From: Rubrivivax gelatinosus IL144
GTDB taxonomy: Bacteria > Pseudomonadota > Gammaproteobacteria > Burkholderiales > Burkholderiaceae_C
DNA: 64,000 bases
Direction of reading: 5' to 3'
NCBI RefSeq assembly: GCF_000284255.1
Contig: NC_017075.1
Coordinates: forward strand, 434,001 to 498,000
The notes beneath the pieces were generated by a model, which was given only the letters and a program-made list of their open reading frames with translations, made no database searches and was not told the origin of the DNA. Both the position numbers and the translations under genes were made by a program. Below, piece by piece: positions 19,169-27,851 of this stretch (positions are counted from its first letter, which is position 1; each line of letters starts with the position of its first letter).

Positions 19169-20094
19169 GCGCGCGACCTGAACGCCTCCGGCAGGTCCCG
19201 TAGCAGCACCTTGAGCGACCCGAGCACCGACTCGAAGCCAGGTGCGGCCGATACGCTGCGTCCGAGGCGCTGCAGGGCCACGCCGGGCAGCCCTTTGCGG
19301 CTCGCCATCGCCGCGAGCAGGCGGTACTCGCGCGACTCGATGCGACGCGACGCGTGCAGCAGGCCCTGCTCTTCGGTGGACCAGCCGCTGCGATGGCGGT
19401 TCAGGACCTGAAGGAAGGCCAGACCCACGGCTTCGCCGTCGAGGGAGATGTTGTGCTCGTGCCGCCGGCGCCAGAGACACTCGTCGGCGCACCAGGCCAC
19501 GCCGCTTCGACGGGCGAGCCGCAGCCAGAGGTCCAGATCCTCGACCAGCCGAAGATCCTCGGCGAAGCCTCCGGCCTCGACAAGCGATTCGCGACGCGCG
19601 ACCACCGATCCGGTGGTGACGAAGTTGTGATCGAGCAGGCGCGCATAGGCATCGGCGATCTGCTCACCGTCGCCGAGCCCGTGGTCCGCGAACTCCGTCC
19701 GCGCACGGCGCCCGTTGCGGTCGAACTGGCGGCAGTCCCCGGCCACCATGGAGCAACTCGGCAGCCGCGCGAGCACGGTCAGTTGCCGATCGAGTTTTCC
19801 TGGCGGCCACAGATCATCGGCGTCGAGAAAGGCGACGAAGTCTCCGGCGGCCTCCCGGATGCCGGTGTTGCGGGCTGCGCTGGGGCCTTGATTGGCCTGG
19901 ACGATGCAGCGCACGCCGGCATGGGCCTGCGCGATCTCGGCGCTGCGGTCCTTCGAGCCGTCATCGACGACGACGACTTCCATACGGAACGCGCCGCGCT
20001 GGGCGAGCACGCTCTCCAGGCACTCCTCCAGATGAGCCTCGGCGTTGTAGGCCGGGATCACGACGCTGACCAGGGGCAGGCCCGCTTCGCTCAT
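19165..20094 (-). CDS. GT2 family glycosyltransferase
   Basis: A 309-residue GT-A enzyme with the standard motifs: PLVSVVIPAYNAEAHLEECL, VVVVDDGSKDRS, GPSAARNTGIREA and FLDADDLWPPGKLD carrying the DxD-type metal site. RLVEDLDLWLRLARR is the acceptor-side ED motif. Start and stop overlap the neighbouring genes by four bases, so it is translated within the operon. Specificity is unknown. Confidence 0.88.
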   Translation of the reverse strand: MSEAGLPLVSVVIPAYNAEAHLEECLESVLAQRGAFRMEVVVVDDGSKDRSAEIAQAHAGVRCIVQANQGPSAARNTGIREAAGDFVAFLDADDLWPPGKLDRQLTVLARLPSCSMVAGDCRQFDRNGRRARTEFADHGLGDGEQIADAYARLLDHNFVTTGSVVARRESLVEAGGFAEDLRLVEDLDLWLRLARRSGVAWCADECLWRRRHEHNISLDGEAVGLAFLQVLNRHRSGWSTEEQGLLHASRRIESREYRLLAAMASRKGLPGVALQRLGRSVSAAPGFESVLGSLKVLLRDLPEAFRSRA

Positions 20095-21041
20095 GCCCGC
20101 GCTCCTGCCGGTGCACGCGTCTTGCGGCGCGCACCCACGATGCGTCCGCAGGCGTAGGTGAAGGTCATCGCCTGACGCAGCCAGGAACTGCCCGACGCCA
20201 GATGGCCCAGCGCCCTGAGGCCTTGTCGCAAGGCCTGCGGATAGAGGTACAGCGGCGCGCCGAACGCCTGGCGCGACGAGGACGGCGTGGCATGCAGGCC
20301 GGCCCGCACCCCGCTGGTGAAGTGCAGCCGCAGGAAGTACATGCGGCGCAGTCGCCACGCTTCGACGAAATGCTCGACGACCATCTCCGGCCGGTAGCCC
20401 ATGCGGTGCCCGCGTTCGAGCAGGCTCTCGAACATCACGACGTCCTCGCCTCCCCCCAGGCCGTTACCGACACGGCTGTAGCGCATGTCGAAACGCAGGC
20501 CGGTCGCGAACAGCGCCATGCGGTAGCCCACGTTCGCCGTCCAGATCGGGGTGCTGTCGTCGGTGATCGGCCGCGCCTCGGTGCCGTGGTCCACCTCGCA
20601 CAGAAAGCCCAGAAGGTCGTCGCCCAGCCAGCGGGGGCGGCCTTGCTCGAAGCGCACGCAAACCCGTCCGCCGACGCATTCGAGCCCTTCGTCGCGCAGC
20701 GCCCGCAGACCGGCCTGCACCCAGCCCGGAGCAGGCATCTCGTCGTCGTCCATCATCAGCAGGAACTCGTAGCCCTGGGCCTCGCGCAGCAGCCTGTTGC
20801 GCGCCGGCACGATGCCTTGCTCCGTCTCCCGCACGTGGTGCAAGCGTACGCCCGGGGCCTCGGCCAGACGGCGCAGCACCTCGGCAGTGTCGTCGGCGCT
20901 GTTGTTGTCGACGACGAGCAGGTCGAACGGCTCGTCGCACGCCTGGGCGCGAAGGGCCGAGATCAGCGCCGGCAGCCGGGCCGAGCGGTTGTAAGTGCAA
21001 AAGCCGACGGCGGTGCGGCAGGTGTTTGCCGATCCACTCAT
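20091..21041 (-). CDS. GT2 family glycosyltransferase
   Basis: A 316-residue GT-A transferase. Motifs seen are VGFCTYNRSARLPALI, DLLVVDNNSADDTAEVL, GIVPARNRLLREA and LLMMDDDEMPAPGW at the metal-binding site. The C-terminal part has a basic, amphipathic stretch (LRRMYFLRLHFTSGVR) that could lie on the membrane. It overlaps both neighbours by four bases. It differs clearly in its middle part from the GT2 genes on either side, so it is not a recent copy of them. Confidence 0.87.
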   Translation of the reverse strand: MSGSANTCRTAVGFCTYNRSARLPALISALRAQACDEPFDLLVVDNNSADDTAEVLRRLAEAPGVRLHHVRETEQGIVPARNRLLREAQGYEFLLMMDDDEMPAPGWVQAGLRALRDEGLECVGGRVCVRFEQGRPRWLGDDLLGFLCEVDHGTEARPITDDSTPIWTANVGYRMALFATGLRFDMRYSRVGNGLGGGEDVVMFESLLERGHRMGYRPEMVVEHFVEAWRLRRMYFLRLHFTSGVRAGLHATPSSSRQAFGAPLYLYPQALRQGLRALGHLASGSSWLRQAMTFTYACGRIVGARRKTRAPAGARA

Positions 21042-21988
21042 GAAGATGTCTCCTGCCGATTTCGCATCAGGCGGATGAGAGCGGCGTGCCAGCGCAGCGG
21101 CAGCCACGATGGCAGCATCAGCCGCCAGTCGGATCTTTGTCCGTACCAGTGGCGCATCACGGTCGTGAAGATGAGTCTCGCGTCGTCCAGTTCGTCGGCC
21201 CAGTAGCACTCGAATCCGCGGTGCATCAGCGTGCCGACCGTCAGGTCGCGGCAGCGTCGCGTTCCCAGGGCTCGCGTGAACTCCGGGTGCCGTGCCAGGT
21301 AGCGTTGCTGCACGGCGAAGAACTGGAGCGCCGCCCGTGCGCGATGCCGGGACGCCTGGGCCCCAGAGTGGAAGATGTAGTAGGCCAGCACCTCCGGAAC
21401 CCGCACGAGCGACCCCGTCGTGCCGATGCCGAGCCACAGCGCGTAGTCCTCGGCGTTCTGCAGCGAGGTGTCGAAGCCCCCGGCTGCCACCACGGCCTCG
21501 CGCTGCACGAGCGCGGCATGAATGGGCCACTGGCAACCGGCGAACAAGGTCTCGCGCTTGGTCGCGGATTCGATGTCGGGCGGCACGTACGGCGCCCCGG
21601 CCGGCCCCGGGCGTCCGACGTTCTGCCAGCCGCAGTAGGCCAGCACCGCATCGGGTCGCGTCTCCAGGGTCTCCGTCATGCGCTGCAGGAACCGTGCGTC
21701 CCAGCGGTCGTCGGCATCGAGGAACGCGATGTAGCGGCCGCGTGCGAGCCCGATGCCCTTGTTGCGCGCCGAACTCACGCCGCCGTTGTCCTGGCAGACC
21801 GCGCGTACGCGGGGGTCGCCGACGGCCTGCAGCCAGGCCATGGTCCCGTCGCTGGAACCGTCGTCGACTGCGATCAACTCCCAGTTCTCGAAAGTCTGCG
21901 CCAGCACGCTCCCGACGCTGCCGTCCAGGAACGCGAGGGCGTTGAAGCACGGCATCACGATGGAGACCAGGGGTAGCAGGTCATCCAT
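21038..21988 (-). CDS. GT2 family glycosyltransferase (paralogue of the gene at 27852-28802)
   Basis: A 316-residue GT-A enzyme: PLVSIVMPCFNALAFL, LIAVDDGSSDGTMAWL, GGVSSARNKGIGLARG and IAFLDADDRWDARFL with the metal site. Shared with the second GT2 at 27852-28802 are YCGWQN, a PYxPPD block, WPIHxALVxR, and a C-terminal DWR-x-MLxxWLPxxWHAxLI. The two genes have exactly the same length (951 bases). They are therefore paralogues, probably acting on related acceptors. Its start overlaps the deacetylase gene by 8 bases. Confidence 0.88.
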   Translation of the reverse strand: MDDLLPLVSIVMPCFNALAFLDGSVGSVLAQTFENWELIAVDDGSSDGTMAWLQAVGDPRVRAVCQDNGGVSSARNKGIGLARGRYIAFLDADDRWDARFLQRMTETLETRPDAVLAYCGWQNVGRPGPAGAPYVPPDIESATKRETLFAGCQWPIHAALVQREAVVAAGGFDTSLQNAEDYALWLGIGTTGSLVRVPEVLAYYIFHSGAQASRHRARAALQFFAVQQRYLARHPEFTRALGTRRCRDLTVGTLMHRGFECYWADELDDARLIFTTVMRHWYGQRSDWRLMLPSWLPLRWHAALIRLMRNRQETSS

Positions 21989-22766
21989 GGCGCAGCCGTC
22001 TCCAGGCGTAGCGAGCGACCCCGCTCCAGCCGGCGTCGTGGGACGCGAAAGCCAGCTTGCGCGCGAAGCGCGCGGTCCCGTCGTCGTTGAAGACGCTCAG
22101 GCGTCGGATGCGAAAGGCGTCGCCGTCGCGCAGCGCCCATCCGGGCTGGGTGGTGCAGGCGCTCGAGTACCCGGCGGCCCGCACGGCGGCCGCACTGTCT
22201 GCGTCGAAATCGCCGTACGGGTAGGCGAACGCGTGCACGGGGCTGCCGAGCGCGTCTTCGAGCATGGTCCGGGAGGCTTCGATCTCATCCTGTCGTCGCC
22301 CTGCTGCCAGGCTCGTCAGTCGCTGGTGCGACATCGTGTGCGAACCGATCTCCATCCCGGCGGCCTGGAGTTCGCGCAACTCCGAGGCGGACATCAGCCG
22401 GTCCGTCGGACCGCCGTCGGCTTTCCAGCCGGGACGATGCCCGAGGCAGCCCACCACCACGTACCAGGTGGCTCGCATGCCGCGGCGGCGGAGTTCCTCG
22501 GCAGCCGCCAGGTTGTCGACGTAGCCATCGTCGAACGTGATCGCCACAGACCGCTTCGCAGGCGCGGGCGTGGCGACCAGTTCGGAGACCGTCGGTGTCA
22601 CGCAGCCCAGTTCCTGCAACAGGTCGAGCTGGGCCGCGAAGGCCTGTCGCGTGACCGCCCAGCGCCATCGCGCACGGGCACCGTCTTCCAGCGCGTGGTA
22701 CATGAGCACGAGCGGACTCGCGGCAGCAGCGCTGCCGACAAGTCGCCTCGTGATCGGATCCAACAT
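21981..22766 (-). CDS. Polysaccharide deacetylase, NodB domain
   Basis: A 261-residue NodB-type deacetylase of carbohydrate esterase family 4. The catalytic/metal Asp pair is in VAITFDDGYVDN, the two metal His are in IGSHTMSHQRL, and FAYPYGDFDADS is motif 3. PLVLMYHALEDG near the N terminus is typical. No signal peptide is obvious, so it may act on the cytoplasmic lipid-linked repeat unit; a weak hydrophobic N terminus leaves this open. It removes N- or O-acetyl groups from the glycan and could expose free amines. Confidence 0.9.
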   Translation of the reverse strand: MLDPITRRLVGSAAAASPLVLMYHALEDGARARWRWAVTRQAFAAQLDLLQELGCVTPTVSELVATPAPAKRSVAITFDDGYVDNLAAAEELRRRGMRATWYVVVGCLGHRPGWKADGGPTDRLMSASELRELQAAGMEIGSHTMSHQRLTSLAAGRRQDEIEASRTMLEDALGSPVHAFAYPYGDFDADSAAAVRAAGYSSACTTQPGWALRDGDAFRIRRLSVFNDDGTARFARKLAFASHDAGWSGVARYAWRRLRHG

Positions 22767-22781
22767 GGCGCGGGCCAGCCT

Positions 22782-24026
22782 TCAGGACACCAGGTCCCAG
22801 GACGGCGCCAGTTCGACGAAGCCCTGGCGTACAACGGAGGCAAGCTGAGCGTCTCCGGAGGAAACCGCAAAACGCGCGAGGTGCTCGCCGTAGAACACTC
22901 CGTGATTCGCCGCACCGACGCCTAAATGCAGGCGGATGCCGTAGACGCCAGGCAGGAACGGCATCGAGTCGAACCGACAGTCGAGCACGTGGCGCCCGGG
23001 CGCCAGCTCTTGCAGCTTCAGGCCGCTGTGGGAGGTGCAGGTCGCCAGCCAGAGCGATTCCATCGTATGCACGCCGAACTCGACTTCGAGCAGATCGATG
23101 GGCTCGTTGAGTTTGAGCGTGATGCGAAACGTGCAAGGCTGCGCGTAGGGCAGCGAGTCGCAGGGCTGCCCCTTGCCATCCAGCGTCTCGATGGATTCGA
23201 GCTCGATCTCGCCGCTGGCCTGGACATGGCTGCTGCCGCGCCCGCCGCCATCGGCTTGTTCCAGGATCTTGCGATGGCTCTGCTCGAAGTACAGATCGCA
23301 GACCTCCTGCGGCGAGCCCAATGCGGCGACACGGCCGTGGTCCAGCAACAGGACCCGTTTGCTCAGGCGCTCGATCTCCTTCACGTTGTGTGACACGAAG
23401 AGGATCGTTCGTCCTTGACGGTAGATCAGGTCCTGCATCCGGTCGTAGCACTTGCGCTGGAAGGCGATGTCGCCGACGGCCAGGACCTCGTCGACGATGA
23501 CGATCTGGGAGTCCACCGCCGTGGCGATCGCGAAGCCCAGGCGGACCTGCATGCCCGAGCTGTAGCGTTTCAGCGGCGTGTCGATGAAACGCTCGAGTTC
23601 GGCAAAGGCGACGATCTCGTCGAACTTGCGGTCGATCTCGCGCCGCGACATCCCGAGGATCGTGCCATTGAGATAGACGTTTTCGCGGCCCGTCAGCTCG
23701 CCTACGAGGCCAGCCCCCACTTCGATCAAGGGGGCGACGCGTCCACGCACGTTCACCCGGCCGGACGTGGGCGCCGAGATGCCGGCGAGCATCTTCAGCA
23801 GCGTGCTCTTGCCGGCGCCGTTGTGGCCGATGATGCCGAGCACCTCGCCCTCGGCAACCGAGAAGTTCACGCCGTCCAGCGCCGCGAACGGCGCCTTGCG
23901 GCCGGCCTCCGTGTCGCCACGGAGGCGCCGCCATGCGCCGGCCACGGCGCCCTTGAGGGTGCCGGGTCCGCCGATGCGGAACTCCTTGCGGAGATCGTGG
24001 ACCTCGATGACAGCTGTGTTCGACAT
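22782..24026 (-). CDS. Polysaccharide ABC exporter ATP-binding protein (Wzt type, with C-terminal cargo domain)
   Basis: A 414-residue ATPase. Residues up to about 250 are the nucleotide-binding domain: Walker A GIIGHNGAGKSTLLKML, a signature written KRYSSGMQVRLGFAIA, Walker B QIVIVDEVLAVGD and the switch His in LFVSHNVKE. This YSSGM-type signature and DEVLAVGD are typical of O-antigen and teichoic acid exporters. The extra C-terminal about 150 residues form a beta-rich domain like the Wzt domain that reads the modified end of the chain. The start ATG is preceded by a strong GAGGAGG ribosome site, 11 bases after the permease stop. With the permease it exports the finished lipid-linked polymer. 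Confidence 0.92.
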   Translation of the reverse strand: MSNTAVIEVHDLRKEFRIGGPGTLKGAVAGAWRRLRGDTEAGRKAPFAALDGVNFSVAEGEVLGIIGHNGAGKSTLLKMLAGISAPTSGRVNVRGRVAPLIEVGAGLVGELTGRENVYLNGTILGMSRREIDRKFDEIVAFAELERFIDTPLKRYSSGMQVRLGFAIATAVDSQIVIVDEVLAVGDIAFQRKCYDRMQDLIYRQGRTILFVSHNVKEIERLSKRVLLLDHGRVAALGSPQEVCDLYFEQSHRKILEQADGGGRGSSHVQASGEIELESIETLDGKGQPCDSLPYAQPCTFRITLKLNEPIDLLEVEFGVHTMESLWLATCTSHSGLKLQELAPGRHVLDCRFDSMPFLPGVYGIRLHLGVGAANHGVFYGEHLARFAVSSGDAQLASVVRQGFVELAPSWDLVS

Positions 24027-24037
24027 CGGGGTCCTCC

Positions 24038-24847
24038 TCAGATCAGGTCGGCGAAGCGGGCCTCGGCCCGCTTGAAGACCCGATAGCTCGGCCAGAGCGC
24101 GACCAGGGTGAGCACGACGCCCGGCGCCATGACGCCTGGATCGGGGGGCAGTCCCATCAGTACCGTGCGCTGCAGGCCGTCCACGAGCCCTGCAACCGGA
24201 TTGGCGGTGTACAGAAGGTAGAGCGCATGGGACCAGGCACCGGCCGCCTGCTGGTCGACCAGCCTCTCGTGCACCAGGCGCATCGGATAGATGATGGGCG
24301 AGGCGTACATCAACAGCGACAGCAGCACCGGCACGGCAGCTCCGACGTCGCGGTATGCGACGTTGATCGCCGAGCCGGCGAACGCGATGGTCCAGGCGGC
24401 AATGACGGCGTAGAGGGCCAGCAGCGGCACCCAGGCCGCCTGCGCCGTCGGCGCGATGCCGTACCAGGCCATCATCAGCGACAGCACGAGGAGATTGATG
24501 CCGAACTCGATGACCTTGGTCACCGCCGCGGTCAGCGGGAACACCTCGCGGGGGAAGTAGATCTTGCGGATCAGGTGGGCGTTGCCGACGATGCAATTGA
24601 CGCCGTCGGTGGCCGTATCCTGAAACAGGCGCCAGATCAGCAAGGCCGCGAAGGCCATCACCGGGTAGGGCACGCCGCCGCTGTCGAAGCCGATGAACGC
24701 GCGCACGAGCATGAAGATCGCCATCATCATCAGCGGCTGCAGCACGACCCAGGCGATGCCGAAGTAGGCCTGCTTGTAACGCAGCGTGATGTTCTTGACG
24801 GCCAGCGCGACGATGAGTTCGCGATACTGGAAGAGCTCGGTCAACAA
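24038..24847 (-). CDS. Polysaccharide ABC exporter permease (Wzm type)
   Basis: A 269-residue ABC-2 family permease with six hydrophobic segments. The N-terminal amphipathic part LKNIT-like block (VKNITLRYKQAYFGIAWVV) and the LIRKIYFPREVFPL motif mark the Wzm/TagG exporter branch. The start is a TTG: either the one at 24847 or the adjacent one at 24844; no ATG precedes the conserved N-terminal block. It is the first gene of the minus operon that runs to 15141, and a TAGAAT element lies 40 bases upstream of the start. Confidence 0.9.
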   Translation of the reverse strand: MLTELFQYRELIVALAVKNITLRYKQAYFGIAWVVLQPLMMMAIFMLVRAFIGFDSGGVPYPVMAFAALLIWRLFQDTATDGVNCIVGNAHLIRKIYFPREVFPLTAAVTKVIEFGINLLVLSLMMAWYGIAPTAQAAWVPLLALYAVIAAWTIAFAGSAINVAYRDVGAAVPVLLSLLMYASPIIYPMRLVHERLVDQQAAGAWSHALYLLYTANPVAGLVDGLQRTVLMGLPPDPGVMAPGVVLTLVALWPSYRVFKRAEARFADLI

Positions 24848-25077
24848 AGGCTTGGGTGCGGCACGGCCGCCGTAGAGGGTGCGGGGATTCTAGGTAGCGC
24901 CTCCTCGCCCGCCGCGAGCACAACGACACGGTTTGCCGTCGACCCTCCCTGCTTGCGGGGGAGCGCCCCCTGGGCGGTCGGGTTCGCCACGGATGCCCTG
25001 GGCTATCCTCGTCGGTCCCTTCGAATAGCTACCGTGGTGCGTTCGCGCAGCGAGTCCGGCGCGCCGAGAACCCAGTC
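24848..25077. other. Divergent intergenic region between the Wzm-type permease and a GT4 gene
   Basis: This 230-base gap separates two transcription units that point away from each other, both starting with TTG. It should carry both promoters. On the minus side TAGAAT (24887-24892) is a plausible -10. On the plus side TATCCT (25004-25009) is a weaker candidate. No clear -35 boxes or operator palindromes were found. Confidence 0.5.
24887..24892 (-). promoter_or_regulatory. Candidate -10 element of the Wzm/Wzt operon
   Basis: TAGAAT on the minus strand, 40 bases upstream of the TTG start of the permease, matches the sigma-70 -10 consensus at five of six positions. No convincing -35 hexamer is seen at the usual distance, so this is a tentative call. 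Confidence 0.3.
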
Positions 25078-26388
25078 TTGCGACTCCTCCACCTCTTCCA
25101 TCACGGCGATCTGCTCAACGGCGTCGACCGCACGACTTTGACGCTTCTGTCGGTGTTGCAGCGTGGTGGCCACGAGGTGTTCGCCGTCGTGCCGAACGCA
25201 GGCGAGGTGACTGCCGCCTTGGAGCGGGCGGGCATCGAGCACCGCATCGCTGCGCTGGGTTGCTGCGCGAGCACCGCGCCGTCCGCCCAGTACGCCTTTC
25301 TTCGCCGAGGTTCTGCCCGGACGCAGCAGTTGGTCGACTGGATACGTGAATGGCGTGCCGACGCGGTCCATCTCAACACCGGCCACCTGCTCGACGGTGC
25401 CATCGCCGCGGCCAGGGCCGGCGTGCCGGCCATCTGGCACATCCACGCCCCGATCGAGGTCGACCATGAGCGCTATGCGCGTCTTTTCGGCGTCGCGGCG
25501 TATGGCTGGCTGCTTGGTGAGCTGGGTGCACGCGTCGTCGCCGTGTCCGACGACGTGCGCGCGAGCCTGCAGGCCTGGGTGAGAGCCGATCGGCTGGCGA
25601 CCTTGTTCAATGGCGTGGACGTCGATGCCCTGGAGACCGCTGCCGCGTCGCTCGCGTCCAGCGACCTCCGTGCCGAGTGCGGCTGGCCGGCCGACGCCCG
25701 GCTCGTGCTCGGCGTAGGGCGCATCTCGGCCCAGAAGGACTTCGCCGCGTTCGCCCGGGTGGCGCATCGGGTTCTCGAGTCGGCTCCGGACACGGTCTTC
25801 GCCATCGCCGGCCCTGCAGAAGATGCCGCGCTGGCGGCGGAGTTGACGGCCATGGCCGGGGCCTCCGCGCTGCAAGGCCGGCTCAAAGTGCTCGGCCCAC
25901 GATCGGACGTGCCGGCGCTGCTCGCGCAAGCCGACGCGTTCATGTCCACGGCCGTGTTCGAAGGCCATCCGATCGCCGTGCTGGAAGCGATGGCCATGCG
26001 CCGTCCCGTGGTCGCGATGGCCTGCGTCGGGCTGCGGGAGTGCCTGCAGCACGACGTGGACAGTCTGATGGTGCCGCCCGGTGACGAAGCCGGGGCAGCC
26101 GAAGCCGTCTGTCGCGTGTTGTCCGATCGGGTGCGGGCAGGACAGCTCGGATCGCGCGGGCGCGAGAACGTGATCGCGCGGTTCTCCGCCCAGTCTTTCG
26201 CTGCTGGATTCGCGTCCTTGGCGGCCGAGGCCGTCGCCGGTTTCGTCCCCGGCAGCAATGCCGCGGCGGCCGAACTCGTCGACGGCTTGCTGCGGGCCGT
26301 CGGCGATGTCGGGCAGGAGCTGGACGAGGCGCGCAGACCGAGCCGGTTGTGGACGCTTCGCAACCGCCTGTTCGGGGCCCGGGGCTGA
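25078..26388 (+). CDS. GT4 family glycosyltransferase
   Basis: A 436-residue GT-B transferase. N-domain: LLHLFHHGDLLNGVDRTTLT and a WHIHAPIEVDHERYARLF segment. C-domain: VLGVGRISAQKDFAAFARVA and the donor motif FEGHPIAVLEAMAMRRPVV. The C-terminal about 60 residues after AAEAVAGFV extend beyond the usual fold end. The start is a TTG at 25078, chosen because the first beta-strand follows at once. It is read away from the exporter operon and is followed by an unrecognised gene on the same strand. Confidence 0.85.
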   Translation: MRLLHLFHHGDLLNGVDRTTLTLLSVLQRGGHEVFAVVPNAGEVTAALERAGIEHRIAALGCCASTAPSAQYAFLRRGSARTQQLVDWIREWRADAVHLNTGHLLDGAIAAARAGVPAIWHIHAPIEVDHERYARLFGVAAYGWLLGELGARVVAVSDDVRASLQAWVRADRLATLFNGVDVDALETAAASLASSDLRAECGWPADARLVLGVGRISAQKDFAAFARVAHRVLESAPDTVFAIAGPAEDAALAAELTAMAGASALQGRLKVLGPRSDVPALLAQADAFMSTAVFEGHPIAVLEAMAMRRPVVAMACVGLRECLQHDVDSLMVPPGDEAGAAEAVCRVLSDRVRAGQLGSRGRENVIARFSAQSFAAGFASLAAEAVAGFVPGSNAAAAELVDGLLRAVGDVGQELDEARRPSRLWTLRNRLFGARG

Positions 26389-26450
26389 CCTGCGGGGCCG
26401 CTTCACCGCTGCCATGTGTTGCCGGGCCTGGTGTCCGTGAGGAGAACCTG

Positions 26451-27341
26451 ATGACGAACGTTCCGCCGATCAAGACGGCTTGGGAAGTCGGCAAGACTTC
26501 CGGCCGAAACGGCACCGGCCATTGGCGTTACTGGGACCGGCCGGTCGACGACCTTCTGCGGGCCGCGGAGGACTGGGCGCTCGCGCTGGAGGGCGTGAAA
26601 CGGCCTTGGCTGTGCTGGAATCTCAACGATCGCTGGTGCCTCCTGCAGCAGCGCCTCGTGGCGGAGTTCGGCTGGACGCCCGTGGTCGGCTGGGATCCCA
26701 ACTGCGGCCAGCGGCCGGGGACCTTGATCCCCGGGGCCGTGGCGGTCGACTTCAATGCCCGGCTGGGTCTCCAGGTGCTGTACCCGCACGTGCCGATGGA
26801 GTTCGCCTTCGCATGGGCCGATCGCCTGGCCTTCTGGCACGCCGACGTCCTGATGCCCAGGGCCAAGATGGCCCGGGCCGCCGAGTGGTTCCAGGCCATT
26901 CCGGACGGCGAGATGATGGCGGTGAAGACCTACGGTGGCTGGCGCAACCGCTTGCGGCCCAAGTTCCACCGTTACTGGGAGGTGCTCGGGTGCACTACGC
27001 GGGCGGCGAGCCTGGATCAGTTCAACAAGGGTTGCGGCTGGTGGCGCGGCTATCAGCAGCACCCGAATGCCCCCTCCGATGCGGCCGAGCGCCGACGCCG
27101 CGCCCGCTTCTACGACGACCACGGCTGCGGCATCCAGTACTGGCAACGCTTCTGCGGCGGCCGCGTCGCGAAGATTCCGGAGTCTTGGATCGCGCGCGAG
27201 CACTTCTCGGTGATCACCGTCCCCAACTACGTGCGAGCCGCGAGCAAGAGCGAGGAGATCGACATCAACTTCGACCTGTCGGCCATCGCCCGCCAACTCC
27301 AGATCGAAGACCTGCTGCCCCGGGAGACCGGGCTTACTTGA
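26451..27341 (+). CDS. Protein of unknown function in the glycan locus
   Basis: A 296-residue soluble protein that I do not recognise. No signal peptide or membrane segment is visible. It is rich in Trp and Arg, with blocks such as WNLNDRWCLLQQRLVAEFGW, GWDPNCGQRPGT, MMAVKTYGGWRNRLRPKF and CGWWRGYQQHPNAP. No GT-A, GT-B, SAM or kinase motif was found. A good ribosome site (GAGGAGA) precedes the ATG at 26451, and the protein sequence reads cleanly to the stop, so the gene is real. Its 3' end overlaps the convergent small gene by 8 bases. Location suggests a role in glycan synthesis or modification; that is inference only. Confidence 0.75.
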   Translation: MTNVPPIKTAWEVGKTSGRNGTGHWRYWDRPVDDLLRAAEDWALALEGVKRPWLCWNLNDRWCLLQQRLVAEFGWTPVVGWDPNCGQRPGTLIPGAVAVDFNARLGLQVLYPHVPMEFAFAWADRLAFWHADVLMPRAKMARAAEWFQAIPDGEMMAVKTYGGWRNRLRPKFHRYWEVLGCTTRAASLDQFNKGCGWWRGYQQHPNAPSDAAERRRRARFYDDHGCGIQYWQRFCGGRVAKIPESWIAREHFSVITVPNYVRAASKSEEIDINFDLSAIARQLQIEDLLPRETGLT

Positions 27342-27762
27342 GCACCATTTCGAGAATGCGCAGCCGTTCGTCCACCGTGTTCAGGTAGGGCTGCAGCGCG
27401 CAGCCAGGCTGGATGCGGGTCTTGGTGTAGTCGATGTCGCCGCGTGCGTTCTTCGCGATGCGCTTGCGTTCCTCGCGCGGAATCGAGGCCTGCCCAGCAC
27501 GATTCACGAGCACTGCGCCGGGGCACAGGTGGTTCATGTAGACACCGCACATCTGCACCGGGGTCTTCTGGCCCGGCTGGGACGACTTGCCGAGTTGGGC
27601 TCGGCAGAACGGTGGCAACTGCGCCAGTTCTACCGGCGACGGCGACCAGCCATTGGCGAGGTCCTCGACGGCATGAGTCGGAGAACTCCAAACCAGCGGC
27701 AAGGCCAGGGCAGTGATCTGCGCCAGCCCTTGCAGGCGGCTGAGCAGAGGCGAGGTCGGCAT
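27334..27762 (-). CDS. Small secreted protein of unknown function
   Basis: A 142-residue protein with a likely Sec signal peptide: a hydrophobic core ALALPLVWSS and a cleavage site after THA at about residue 32. The mature part has paired Cys motifs, LPPFCRAQLG, MCGVYMNHLCPGAVLVNRA, and a further Cys in QPGCALQPY, suggesting disulfides in the periplasm. The FC ... NHLC ... LVNRA pattern recalls the start of some secreted TPR-type proteins of betaproteobacteria, but no TPR repeats follow. The ATG at 27762 is the only start that leaves a signal peptide. Confidence 0.7.
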   Translation of the reverse strand: MPTSPLLSRLQGLAQITALALPLVWSSPTHAVEDLANGWSPSPVELAQLPPFCRAQLGKSSQPGQKTPVQMCGVYMNHLCPGAVLVNRAGQASIPREERKRIAKNARGDIDYTKTRIQPGCALQPYLNTVDERLRILEMVLK

Positions 27763-27851
27763 CCTTTGTCTCCGGAGTGAGGGGCGATGGGAGCGGCAGC
27801 TTGCTCCAACGCCTGGAGAGCCGCAAGCCGCGCAAGCTCGGGGCGAGCCGC

